Positions 40,381 through 50,301 of a stretch of DNA of 64,000 nt are shown one piece after another (positions within the stretch are counted from its first letter, which is position 1; each line of letters starts with the position of its first letter). The position numbers and the translations under genes were made by a program. This DNA is from Isochrysis galbana (taxonomy: Eukaryota; Haptophyta; Isochrysidales; Isochrysidaceae): NCBI GenBank assembly GCA_018136815.1, contig CM030933.1, positions 7,504,676 to 7,568,675 on the forward strand, read 5' to 3'. The notes below the pieces were generated by a model. It was given only the letters and a program-made list of their open reading frames with translations. It had not been told where the DNA came from and did not search any database.

Positions 40381-42497
40381 CAACTAAGTTTATACTTAGA
40401 CGCGATGGAGCGCGCCGACGCGACTCCCCTCTCCTTCGGGCCCCCCACCGAGGGCGCCCCCCCAGTGCCCATGGAGCAGCCGCTGACGAAGCGGCCGCGT
40501 CCGCCCACCGAGGCCGAGCAGGTGCGTGCGACTCCGGTCGCGCCACACGGCCCGTGGCCCCGGCCACACCGCCCATGGCAGCCATGCTGGCCTCCCCCAT
40601 CCCCCATGGGGGGCAGCAGGCTGCTGGGAGCACCCCATCAATGCCAGGCTCAAGCAGCCACCCTTCCATTGGGCATGCCTTATGGCAGAGGCCCCTCTCG
40701 CCCTGGCAAGGGCCGCGCTGCTCCGGCAGCGCGGCCCGCGGCCGGGTGGCCCCTATGGGCACAACACACACCTCAATGCAGCAAGCAACATACGATTCAG
40801 AGTGAGACCCTCATGCACACTTCACCACACACACGAAGCACGCGCGCACGCCCCCCGTGGGGACAACATTGACAAGACCCCCTCACCCATTGACTCCACT
40901 CGCTCAACACTGACCAAGGTCACCTCCGCCCACGCCTCACAGGACCAAGATTCCGACGTAGAAAACGACATCACAGACTCCGACGCTTCCTTTGAGCTCT
41001 CCTTCCACCAAACCGGGGACATCATCCTCCAAGACACGACGGCGTATGCCGCCATCGTTGAACTACTCCTCGAACTCGAGGGCGTAGACCCCGAGCCAGA
41101 CTTCTGGGCCCGCTCAGCGCGAGGCCCGTGGCACATAGCAGTCAATGAGGACTGCGCGCAACAATTTCAAGCCAAGTACGGAGAGCACACCAACATCCGC
41201 GTCCTACCTAGGCCAAGACATCCCCGTGCGCATCCGCGTAGAATCCATCGACGAGAAAATCAACAAGAAAGGCACCTCCTCACGCAAGGCCCTCTACGAA
41301 GCACTTCAAGACGTCGCAGCCCACAAAGTGGTCGAGGCGGACGGCCTCGCTCAAGCCTCGAAGATCACTCTAAGCGCGCTTGTCAAGGCGGTCGAGTCGC
41401 AAGGTCTCACCTTCCTAAAGGGGAACAGCGAGCGCATGAAACTCGAAGGTGAGTCGGGCACTTTTGTGTCGAAAGTAGCCCACTCATCCCGCTGGCACCT
41501 CTACGTCTCCGCGGCGCAAGGAACCTTCTTATCAGGCAACTTCCCACGCAAAATCGTCCTCACCATCGACGACAAAACAGTGCCGGTAAACTACGCCGTC
41601 CGGGCATGCAAACCGATCGCTATGCCCCCGAACATCCAATCCCCCCACAAGCTCATGATCCACGGAAGCACCAAAGGGTGCAAAGGTTGGCGCCCGGAGG
41701 TAGCCCTCGGCCTCTCACCGATACACCGCATCTGCGAATGCGATGCAGAAGCCGCCAAGCGTAGGGAACGCAATGAATCGCGCAAGATCGCTCCCCGCCC
41801 CAAGTCGGCCCACGAAGCGCTCGGCAAAGCACCCCCCAAGCCTTGCGCTCGCTTCACGCAAGGGCTCTGCCTGCGCAACAAACGCGGGGTGCGCTGCAAC
41901 CTCTCACACGAGATCCCGGGCGCATGGATCGACAACAAGTGCACGATCCGCTGCCACCTCCATCCCCACAAGAAAATCGCGGGATGCTGTCTGAATGGCC
42001 CGACGTGCCTCTTCCTCCATCCGGAGTGCGCGGCGGCCCTACTCGCAAGACTGAACGCACTGGACCGAGATGCGGCCCACCCGCCTTACCCCAGACTCAC
42101 TTTTGACTCCACCCTCGGATACCCAGGTCCGCAATAGCCGATGCACTCCAACTAACGGAAAAGCTAGCTTAACCGCGCATAAGCCGTCACGACGCTTCAC
42201 TCACCCGCCCTGCCTCAACTCCCGAAAGAACGGAAACACGCCGCCCATCTCATAGGTCTAAAAAAAAAGAAACAATATAGAAACCGATAGACCGATGGTA
42301 CAGGAGGAAGGAGTGGAAAAAACCTATCGGGGATCGGTGCACACCGTCTGCTGCAGGAAACCCCATACACCCAGCCCCTAGGTAGCGCACGAGGGACGGG
42401 CCGCAAGGCAGGTGGAGGGGGGATGAGAGCGGCGGGCGAGGCTGCATGTGTTAGAGTGCAGAGTCGCGTGAGCGGCGAGAATATTAAGAAGTTTTTT
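40381..42497 (+). mobile_element. Retroelement with CCCH gag-like ORF, 17 bp TSD (candidate parent of the A family)
   Basis: 2,117 bp flanked by tttatatccgggatgat (40364-40380 and 42498-42514). The 5' end is a hairpin (aactaagtttatacttag), the reverse complement of the A-element right end. The 3' end (gcggcgagaatattaagaag then T-run) is the reverse complement of the A-element left end, preceded by the shared gagtcgcgtgagcgg block. It therefore carries both A termini plus a coding interior. No reverse transcriptase is present, so either ORF2 has been lost or the element depends on another one. Confidence 0.8.
40405..42137 (+). pseudogene. Gag-like ORF1 with C-terminal CCCH zinc fingers, frameshifted
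   Basis: It starts MERADATPLSFGPPTEGAPP (40405) and continues in other phases: a Pro-rich part and an acidic part (DSDVENDITDSDASFELSFH ... GPWHIAVNEDCAQQFQ). At about 41195 a further shift enters the long frame ending at 42137. That frame has a globular middle (IPVRIRVESIDEKI ... LVKAVESQGLTFLKG). Two Cys/His clusters follow: CARFTQGLCLRNKRG continuing VRCNLSH, and CTIRCHLHPHKKIAGCC continuing CLFLHPEC. These CCCH-like fingers could bind the element's own RNA. I do not recognise the family beyond ORF1/gag-like behaviour inside an element with target-primed hallmarks. Confidence 0.55.
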
Positions 42498-42672
42498 TTT
42501 ATATCCGGGATGATGGGTACCAAAGGGCTCGGAATTGGAGGCTGGGGTAGGTGTCGCACTAACTTTTTACTTGTCATCCTCCTAATGTGGAAAGTGAAGC
42601 TGTGGCGCTTTTCCAAGACGAAAAATATGCGTCTCACCCCGGAGGCGCAGGAGGAGCTCAAGAAGAGGTGAA

Positions 42673-43409
42673 TCCCCCACAGGGAAGGGGGGGAATTTGC
42701 AAGTGCAAGTAGGACTTATACCACCTACATGGGGGAAGCTGAAGCTGCCAAAAAAATAACCAAACCTGAGGTTGCAGGCCTCGCTTTGGGGTTCTTCAAG
42801 TCTATGGTCTATGGACAGCCGGCTCCCGAGGCGGCGCGATTTTAATTTGGACAAATTCACTCAGCAATGTCTTGAAGTGTTTTATAGTTATCCTCCTGAG
42901 GAATGTGATGACTTGTTCAATACCAAGCAAATGATAATGGTGCTGCTGAGCGAATGAATGAGCGAATCATTGTGAATGAATGGCTCGAATGAATACGTCC
43001 TGCCGCACGCGCGTGACGGGAAGCGTGAACCCACCTCTTGTGATGTGAGTGCCTAGGTGATGAGTGAGTTGGAAGCAAAATCTATTCAATGTCATGGGCA
43101 TTTAGCCCCAATGTACCCTCTATCTAGCCCCCTCATTAATCTGTTCTTGATTTGGGCCCAAGTCCTTAGCAAGCCAACCTTAGTCTTATCTTCCCTCACA
43201 TCTCAGTTTTGAGACGGAGGTAGTATAAAGTTTGGCCCCACTCAAATCATAAGTAGCCATGTATTTACATTTACATTTACGTCACAAGCATACCACAAAA
43301 TCCTGCATACCACAAAATCCTCTCCCATGACCCACGCCTTAATTATGGGCTACAACTCATGGGAAACGCAAGGACGAGCCCTCGTGCCGCTTGATCCATG
43401 CGACCAAAA
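42673..43409. other. Intergenic with one possible coding remnant
   Basis: 42735-42955 has AAKKITKPEVAGLALGFFKS in one frame and NLDKFTQQCLEVFYSYPPEE in another, ending at a stop at 42957. Together they look like a short frameshifted coding remnant of unknown family. Nothing else is supported. Confidence 0.35.
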
Positions 43410-45860
43410 CTAGTTGGCGGATGCATCGGGATTGTATGCTTCTACACGATCATCGGGTTCCATCTCCTGGAAGCCGTCGAAAGCCATGCCGCACTCACTG
43501 CCCGCCTCGATCTCTTCCACCTCATCCTTGATGTAGCGCAACGCGTCAAGCTTTCCCTCGTAAACGACCTTGTTGCCACGCAGGATGCGGATGTTCGATC
43601 CGGCACGCACAACGCCGTCGATAACCTTGCAGCCCGCAACCTTGCCAACAGCACCAATTTTGAATGTCTGCAGCACATCGGCCGTGCCAATGAGCTTGCC
43701 AAGAGCCTTGTTAGGCGGAGGCCGGATGTACGTTGACATCAGCGCCTTCACGTCATCGAGAAGGTCGTAGACAATCGTGTATTCCTTGATCTGTACGTTG
43801 GCTTGCTCGGCCGCGTCGCGCGTCGGGCGTGCAGCGACCGAGTTGAAGCCGAGTACCAGCGCATTCGAAACTGAGGCAAGCATCACATCCTCCGACGTGA
43901 TAGCACCAGCACCCGAGCGCAGCACGCGCGTCTTCACGCGGAGCAAATCGTCTGCGACCTCAAGTTCCTCTAGGCTCGAGCACAAGGCCTCCGCGGAGCC
44001 TTGCACGTCGCTCTTGACTACCAGATCGATCACCTTGATAGGGAGCTCATCCGATGGGCCGGATAGGAAGGCGTCGCGATCAGCGCTCGATCGCGACGCA
44101 AAGAGGCGCGATGCACGTGCATCACGCTGCAACTGTTGCCTCACCTCGGCGATTTGGCGTGCCTTTGATTCATCTGGGGTCACAGTGAAAGAGTCGCCGG
44201 CGGCGGGCAGACCATTGAGCCCCACCACCTCCACGGCCACCGACGGGCCTGCTTCGTCAACAGACACGCCGCATGAATCTTGTAGTCGTCGGACGCGTCC
44301 CCACTGCGAGCCTGCCACCACAACATCACCCACCCGAAGAGTACCCTTCTGCACGAGAGCAGTGGCAACGGCGCCTTGGCCGAGCTGCTGTCGCGCCTCG
44401 ACGACGACGCCTTGGGCCGCCCGGTTGGGATTGGCTTTTAGATCGAGGATCTCGGACTGTAACATCACCTGCTCCATGAGTTTGTCTAGACCAGCGCCAG
44501 TGAGAGCCGAGACCTCGGCAGACAGAACTTCACCACCAAACTCCTCAAGAACCACTTCATACTCGAGTAATTGCGTCTTCACGCGGGACGGATCGATGTC
44601 CGGCTTGTCCATCTTATTGATGGCCACAACGATAGGCACCCCAGCCGACTTGGCTGCCTTGATGCTCGAGACAGTCTGCTCCTTGACTCCATCATCGCCT
44701 GCCACAACAAGGATGACCACATCAGTCACGTTTGCGCCACGAGATCGCATCTCCGAGAAAGCAGCGTGGCCAGGCGTGTCAATGAACGTGACGAGAGTGC
44801 CGTCGGGCGCCTTCACTTGCGACGCCCCGATGGCCTGTGTAATACCACCCGCCTCGCCGGACGCAACGTCTGTCTTCCGGAGCGCGTCAAGCAGTGAGGT
44901 CTTGCCATGATCAACATGGCCCATGACCGTGACGACAGGCGAGCGGCGGATGAGGTCCTCCGGCATGTCCTCGTCCTCAATCACACCCCACTCAGAGCCC
45001 TCGCCCTCTGCGGAATCATCATCCGATCCAGCTCGATAGACCTCCGCGCCGAAGCCAAGAGCAATGGCCTCAGCGGTGTCCGCATCGATCGACTGGGTGG
45101 CTGATGCGAGAACCCCACGCTTCATGAGGTCTTTCACTACCTCTGCCATCCCGACTCTGAGCTTTTCGGCCAGCTCACCCACCGTGATCGACTCGCCGAG
45201 CCTGACCTTCACAGGTCCTTTCGGCTCAGGCAGCGGCACATCCTGGGTGCGGCGAGCATTCTTCCTCTTTGGCCGCACTGTACGTGCAGTTGCCAAATTA
45301 TCGTCATCAAATCTACGTTCGCCACGCTTCTCGCGGCGGACCTTAACCCGCCCCCGATCGGTGTCGTCTTTGCGGTACTGCTCTCCTTTCTTCACATCCT
45401 TGGATCCCATCTTGCGCCTCCTCTGGTAGTCCGAGCCTTCTGAATCGTCATTGGCCACTGGTGCCGCCGATGGTCGGTCGTCAGTGGCCCTCACAGACAC
45501 ACCATTCTCGTTGTTCGAGCTGCGGCGGACATTAGGAGCACTGCTCTCTGTAACCCGCTGCTCGCGCATGGAGGGGCGCGCCGGCGGAGGCTCCGTCTTC
45601 TTGCGCACAGCGTACATTGGATCGGTGAGCACCAGCACTGCCCGCCCGTTGCCCCCCGACTGCTGGCCGCGCCCGGTGTGCGGGGCACTCGCAGCTCCTT
45701 CTCCTGTGCTGGCCGCCCCCGACTCCTCGGTGAGGCTCTGGAGCGCGACGTAGGCGTGGCGGCGCGAAACGGGCGGTCTATGCAGGTGGACGTCCACCAT
45801 GCGCAGCGCCGCGCCCGAGAGCGCGCCGAGCAGCACGAGCGCGAGCACGGGCGAGCGCAT
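43410..45860 (-). CDS. infB: Plastid-targeted translation initiation factor IF-2
   Basis: 816 residues from the Met at 45860. A signal peptide (MRSPVLALVLLGALSGAALR) plus a Ser/Arg-rich stretch give the bipartite presequence of secondary plastids. A basic, disordered region is followed by the IF2 N-domain (SITVGELAEKLRVGMAEVVK). The GTPase domain has G1 GHVDHGKTS (about residue 315), G3 DTPGHAAF (about 360) and G4 NKMDKPD (about 414). Domains II and III and the C-terminal initiator-tRNA-binding part follow (ALGKLIGTADVLQTFKIGAV, IRILRGNKVVYEGKLDALRY). The protein is bacterial-type and delivers fMet-tRNA to plastid 70S ribosomes. Mitochondrial location is less likely because of the signal peptide. 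Single exon; the mRNA-sense (CT)n tract ends about 25 bp before the ATG. The plus-strand frames here are shadows. Confidence 0.93.
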   Translation of the reverse strand: MRSPVLALVLLGALSGAALRMVDVHLHRPPVSRRHAYVALQSLTEESGAASTGEGAASAPHTGRGQQSGGNGRAVLVLTDPMYAVRKKTEPPPARPSMREQRVTESSAPNVRRSSNNENGVSVRATDDRPSAAPVANDDSEGSDYQRRRKMGSKDVKKGEQYRKDDTDRGRVKVRREKRGERRFDDDNLATARTVRPKRKNARRTQDVPLPEPKGPVKVRLGESITVGELAEKLRVGMAEVVKDLMKRGVLASATQSIDADTAEAIALGFGAEVYRAGSDDDSAEGEGSEWGVIEDEDMPEDLIRRSPVVTVMGHVDHGKTSLLDALRKTDVASGEAGGITQAIGASQVKAPDGTLVTFIDTPGHAAFSEMRSRGANVTDVVILVVAGDDGVKEQTVSSIKAAKSAGVPIVVAINKMDKPDIDPSRVKTQLLEYEVVLEEFGGEVLSAEVSALTGAGLDKLMEQVMLQSEILDLKANPNRAAQGVVVEARQQLGQGAVATALVQKGTLRVGDVVVAGSQWGRVRRLQDSCGVSVDEAGPSVAVEVVGLNGLPAAGDSFTVTPDESKARQIAEVRQQLQRDARASRLFASRSSADRDAFLSGPSDELPIKVIDLVVKSDVQGSAEALCSSLEELEVADDLLRVKTRVLRSGAGAITSEDVMLASVSNALVLGFNSVAARPTRDAAEQANVQIKEYTIVYDLLDDVKALMSTYIRPPPNKALGKLIGTADVLQTFKIGAVGKVAGCKVIDGVVRAGSNIRILRGNKVVYEGKLDALRYIKDEVEEIEAGSECGMAFDGFQEMEPDDRVEAYNPDASAN

Positions 45861-45880
45861 CGCGGCCTCGAGGCACGCAC

Positions 45881-45885
<5 letters not shown>

Positions 45886-45942
<57 letters not shown>
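45886..45942. repeat. (GA)n tract just upstream of the IF-2 start
   Basis: About 27 uninterrupted GA units, reading (CT)n on the coding strand, followed by GA-rich sequence to about 46050 and a (CCCCCG)n block at 46080-46130. Confidence 0.9.
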
Positions 45943-45943
<1 letters not shown>

Positions 45944-46214
45944 CGGGGGGGGGGCGGGAGAGAGAGAGAAAAGGTGGAAGGGAGGAAGAGGGAGATAGGG
46001 AGAGGGAGGGCGCGCGGAGGGGGACGGGAGCGACGAGAGGGAGAGAGCACACGCGCGGAGATCGTCGTGGGCCCCCTCCCCGCCCCCGCCCCCGCCCCCC
46101 CCCCCGCCCCCGCCCCGCCCCGCTCCCCTCCCCTTCCCCCGGGGGAGCGGATCTAGAGTGGTAGAGATTGTGAGTTTGTCTCCATCCATCATACTTTACA
46201 AGAGGCGCTCCTCG

Positions 46215-46262
46215 TAGCCACCTACTCTACAATAAATAGCCACCTACTCTACAATAAATAGC
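46215..46262. repeat. 22 bp tandem duplication
   Basis: agccacctactctacaataa plus at, twice in succession and identical. Intergenic upstream of IF-2. Confidence 0.8.
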
Positions 46263-46599
46263 CTATGAGCTCACGTAGGAGTACTCCCAACATTCAAGAG
46301 AGAGAGAGAGAGCAATAGGATGACTCGTACTCCAGTCAGAGTGGTCTCTCTCTTCAACCGTCAGTTTTCTTGTTGTGGTGAGTCTAACTTTAGTACCGTC
46401 GGTCCGCAGCCCTCGACGGCAACAGAGCCCCTAACCCGCGATGGGGGTGTACGCGATTGGTGCATGGCTCGTCCAGTGTATGTGGCTACGGATGCTGGCC
46501 AACAACCAACAAAAGTTGCTCTACACTCGACAACATGCAATAGCAAAAGTCGCGTTCCGTCGAAAGAGGACCCGGTTGTAGTTTTGTTTTTTAAGTAGG

Positions 46600-47265
46600 G
46601 TGTTATGTTCTTGCACATACCGTTATCTTCTACTGTTCGAGTCACACTATTCGTCACGGGGTTCACATGCTACTAGCATATGCTACACGTCTATCACAAA
46701 CGAAACTTCACGCCCAGGCCGGCTTCACCCCTTCATGCCCAGGCCGGCTTCACGGCTTCACCCTTCATTCACGCCCAAGCCGGCTTCTTCTCCACTTACT
46801 AGTTCTATGCCCAACTGTCGGAAGATGTTCGCGATGCTCTCCCGTTCTGGAAGGCCGATAATACTCAAATACGCTCACTTTTGACGCTCGCCCGGTCCAA
46901 TGCCAGCTGGGGCCTAAGCGAGACAACGGAAATGGGGGCAGTTGCCGAGAAGATTGCAAAGCAACCCAGGGTGTTTGTTATTTATGTTTTCGTACAGAAC
47001 GTTATCTTCTATTAAGACATTGAGACGGGGATTTTGCAACACGCTCTATTGCGTATCACAAATCACAAACGGCAACCCTTCATCTTAATGCCCAGGCCGG
47101 CTTCACGGCTTCACCCTTCACGCTCACGCCCAGGCCGACTTGTTCTCCACTAGTTCTACGCCCAGCTGTCGGAAGATGTTTGCGATGCTCTCCCGTTCTG
47201 GAAGGCCGATACTCGATACGCTCACTTTTGACGCTAGCCCGGTCCAGTACCAGCTGAGGCGGTGC
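46600..47265. repeat. Imperfect direct duplication of about 280 bp, period about 380 bp
   Basis: 46620-46900 and 46990-47245 share CGTTATCTTCTA, atgcccaggccggcttcacg, GGCTTCACCCTTCA, cccaactgtcggaagatgtt (second copy cccagctg...), GCGATGCTCTCCCGTTCTGG, AAGGCCGATA and CGCTCACTTTTGACGCT. Within each copy a short CACGCCCAGGCCGGCTTC word is itself reiterated. No protein is supported in either copy. Confidence 0.75.
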
Positions 47266-47584
47266 GTGACGCGACGGTGGAGCGCGTTCTCTGCGGCGAA
47301 GCGACCATTTACCTCGTTCAGTGGGTCGCCGCCCCCGGCTTGAAGCGCGCCAAGCGCGAGGCGTGAACCGGTGTTGGGATGATGTGTCACGACGACGCGG
47401 GTGGGGGGAGAAGTGAGGGTGTTGGGACGGCGTTGGTAGGTCGGGTCACAGGCTGCAGTTTGGAGTTTGGGCTTGGATATGAACATGGATAATAGCTAGA
47501 GGAAAATGAACCCCACTATCGCACTATCGCCACAATAGCACCGACGATCGACAGAAGGCCCCGGATAATGAATGTTCTCTGTAG

Positions 47585-48245
47585 TCACATCTTTGTCTTT
47601 TCGTGTGCTCGAGCAATCGCTGAATCTTCATCACACTCGAGATACAGGGAGCGCACCGGGTGATGAACCCACCCGATACGATGGTCTGTCTGCAAATCGA
47701 CGTCTTCTGCCCAGCGCACGTCGTTGGGGCTGACGATCGGCGGGCCTTCGATGACCGTGCTCTCGCCCTTGGAGTTCAACCCGATGCACATTGCGCCCTA
47801 AGTGAGAACCGCGTGCATCTATCTGGCGAAATCGATTCTCTACATCTGACGAAATCTCGACGGCGTGCGCCTTCGGAAACCCCAGAGACGCCCTAGTCGT
47901 CCTCCCAGCCTTCTCCATCACCACCCGCGCTTCACTCTCCTCCCCTTCCTTCTCCTCCGAAGGAGAAAAAGACGAAGAAGATGAAGATTTAAAGACTACT
48001 TTGCTGCAAGTGTTCAGTACTGCGCGCTGATCGCGGCTCGCTGCTGGCTGCTCGGCGCAAGGACGCTCCAAAGTTGACGGACTGGAGGTTATGGATGAAA
48101 CAGGAGGAACCGGATGGGGCGGAAGGTAGGCGGCGGAAGGCACGGCCTTTTGGGCATTGGCGGGTTGGACGGGCTGACCATCTTCCATGGTTGGAAGATG
48201 GATGGCGGGCAGTGGCGAGGGCGAGCGCGAGGACGGAGCGGACAT
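47585..48245 (-). CDS. Unknown protein, probably two or more exons
   Basis: The first exon starts at the Met at 48245 (MSAPSSRSPSPLPAIHLPTM). It is Pro/Ser-rich, then acidic (SPSEEKEGEESEARVVMEKA), then FPKAHAVEISSDVENRFRQI. A later exon in another phase starts near 47808 after TTAG| and reads MCIGLNSKGESTVIEGPP, VRWAEDVDLQTDHRIGW and VHHPVRSLYLECDEDSAIAR, with a stop at 47585. The precise donor is not certain. I do not recognise the family. The last 25 residues are homologous at DNA level to the first exon of the split membrane-protein gene at 39968, so the two are paralogous or share a duplicated exon; here it lacks the membrane helices and ends directly. Confidence 0.45.
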
Positions 48246-49704
48246 AGCGGACAGCGAATGTGAGTGGGTGAGTGAGTGGATTTGGTTGGTGTTGTATGAT
48301 TGCTTGTTACGACGGAGCGAGAGTGAGAGCGAGAACGAGGGAGCGAGGAGCGACTGGGGCGAGGGACGAGGGCACGAGGGCGACAGAGGCCGACAGGATA
48401 CCAATCCGACTAGTCCGACAACAATCCGAGACACGCACACTCGACTTTCACCCAACATTCCTCCACACTAACGTATCTTTCCCCACTTGGGCGGGGAAGA
48501 CACAGAAGGAAGGAAACAAGGAAGAGAAAGCCGACAAGAGAGCGACGATGCGACGGAAGAGCCGACGGCGAACGGCGGTTACCGCGAACGAGTAGGTAGA
48601 AAGTAAGGAGGGAATCTAGGTGCGTAAACCGAAAGGGGCGAGAGGATAGGTTTCGCGCGGGGGAAAAGTCCGCAGCGACGACCACCTACGACGAGAGCGA
48701 GAGCAGGCGCGGGGGAACGACAGCAAGGAGGGACCAAAGACCGAGCAAGGCCCAAGGCGCCAGGGAGCGACACAGGAGAGCGAGACAGGCCACAAAGGGG
48801 CGCGACGGCAAGGAGCGAGGGGCGAGTTACGAGTGAAGAGTTCTACAAGTTACGAGTAAAACTCCGCGGAAACAAGATCGATTGAGCACAAAGACGCAAG
48901 GTTAGAAGTCGATCGCGGATGCGACAAAAGTCGGACAATCTCAGCAGGGAGGCCTCCATTGCTGCGGGGGAGGGAGGGGGAATCTGTTCTCTCTTCAACG
49001 CGCGGGGAACTATTGTCCCGCCCCCATCCTCACGGTTTCGGTTTCGTCATTCGTCACGCAACACGCAACACGCAACATCGACATCGATATCGCCCCTCCT
49101 CGCGGGTGTAGCGCGGCAACCGGCATTGCGGATGAGCCGTGGGCCTAGCATACCGATATCATCTATGCAGATGCTCTCTTTTTGGAAAGTTCGATATCGC
49201 CCCTCCTCGCGGGTGTAGCGCGGCAACCGGCATTGCGGATGAGCCGTGGGCCTAGCATACCGATATCATCTATGCAGATGCTCTCTTTTTAGAAAGTAGT
49301 AAGAAGGCCATGGAATGTGTACATTCCCCTACTCAAACTCGATGAACATGATACATCATCAAGTAAGGACCGACCACCAACCACCACCATCACCATCACC
49401 ATCACACGCGACACATCGTAGACAGACACCTCAGACATGATACTCCCATTCGCCCTCTCCTCGCGAATCACCTTAGATCTGTCCCGGCCCTATAAGGATG
49501 ACTCGTCTCAATGTGGGATAGGACTCGAACGCCAACAAACCCCTGCCTCACCCCCCAACATTGCGCTCTAGACCCGGGTAGCGGACATGGGTCGCAGGCC
49601 CAAGCTCCCCGAGCCGAGTGAAATCGGACAAGTGGATAGGGAAAGGAATGGTGGGTAGTGCTGGCCGGCACACTATCTCTGTGATTCCAAAGCCGAGGAC
49701 AAAG
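48246..49704. other. Intergenic, purine-rich, with a tandem duplication
   Basis: 48290-48900 is GA/GC-rich without gene support. A (CAC/CAT) run lies at 49380-49406. The 107 bp duplication is listed separately. Confidence 0.45.
49086..49299 (+). repeat. Near-perfect 107 bp tandem duplication
   Basis: Copies 49086-49192 and 49193-49299 start gatatcgcccctcctcgcgg and run to ctctctttttggaaagt / ctctctttttagaaagt. Only a couple of differences were seen. Very recent duplication; no gene inside. Confidence 0.95.
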
Positions 49705-50301
49705 CTACAACAACAATGCAGCTTCCCCCTCCCTGTTGTCCCTACTCCTGAAATCCACATCTAGCCACTCGCCCATCTGGAGATTCCCATCGGCGCCCAC
49801 CTCTACCCTTGCCAGCTTCAGCGAGCGAGGCGCAGGACCCCGCGTAACGCTTCCCTCCCGACTGTACTTCGAACCATGGCAAGGGCATGCGAAGCCCCCC
49901 AGAGGTTCATCGGAAACAAGACATCCCAAGTGAGTGCACTCAGCAAGCAGAGCAAACTTCTCAAGCTGTGGCAAACCATCCACGACGCGCGAAAGAAGGA
50001 AGTAGGGCTCGCCCTGATATCCTAGCACGAGATCAGGTCGCCCATCCGCATGTGCGTCCAGCCACGTAGATGCGGCAACAGGCTTGCCGTTCCTGTCAAG
50101 AACTGGATCGAGAGTCGGCCGAGTGGTGCGAGCAGTGGTAGATGTGGCGGAGAGCGCGGTGGCGGAGCCTAGGCCCGCAAGTACGACTCGTCGTGAGTGT
50201 ATCATCCCACATTGATGGGCGCGCGCCCCTGGAAGAACACACAGCACCAGCAGCAGGCTCGCCGTAGGAACGGCCACGCGGACGAGGCTAACTCCGCGCA
50301 T
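49705..50301 (-). CDS. petC: Cytochrome b6f-type Rieske iron-sulfur protein, plastid-targeted
   Basis: 198 residues. A signal peptide (VPTASLLLVLCVLPGARA) is followed by SRRVVLAGLGSATAL, a twin-arginine thylakoid membrane anchor (about 37-50). The Rieske fold has ECTHLGCLVS and FACPCHGSKYSREG: ligands C122, H124, C139 and H142, with C127/C141 for the disulfide. The flanking words WLDAHADGRPDLVLG and VTRGPAPRSLKLARV follow the chloroplast PetC pattern (W-L-E-A-H ... V-R-G-P-A-P-x-S-L-x-L-A) rather than that of mitochondrial bc1. It carries electrons from plastoquinol to cytochrome f. The C-terminus is slightly longer than usual (NREGEAALLL). Single exon; the start at 50301 is the only one giving the signal peptide. 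Confidence 0.92.
   Translation of the reverse strand: MRGVSLVRVAVPTASLLLVLCVLPGARAHQCGMIHSRRVVLAGLGSATALSATSTTARTTRPTLDPVLDRNGKPVAASTWLDAHADGRPDLVLGYQGEPYFLLSRVVDGLPQLEKFALLAECTHLGCLVSDEPLGGFACPCHGSKYSREGSVTRGPAPRSLKLARVEVGADGNLQMGEWLDVDFRSRDNREGEAALLL

Larger units (their letters stand above)
39968..42672 (+). pseudogene. Membrane protein of unknown family, split by a 2.1 kb retroelement
   Basis: The left part is 39968-40380 and the right part 42515-42672 (42498-42514 is the second TSD copy). Reading across one TSD copy joins GIFVPITVIFISGMM to GTKGLGIGGWGRCRTNF and continues LLVILLMWKVKLWRFSKTK to the stop after EAQEELKKR. The left part starts WTYSVRSLHIECDPNSAAAK. It passes a six-G run, where one extra base shifts frame, and continues VAIVVGGIVLAVCVSSFS, a membrane helix. 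It then reads VYVHENNGYYNVARLKDMVG. Three hydrophobic segments suggest an integral membrane protein. The first exon words recur in the gene at 47585-48245. The G-run shift could be a sequencing error, but the insertion breaks the gene regardless. Confidence 0.55.

Noticed and set aside
43777..44910. 377-residue plus-strand frame inside the IF-2 gene
   Set aside because: No domain on this strand; the minus strand encodes conserved IF-2 throughout.
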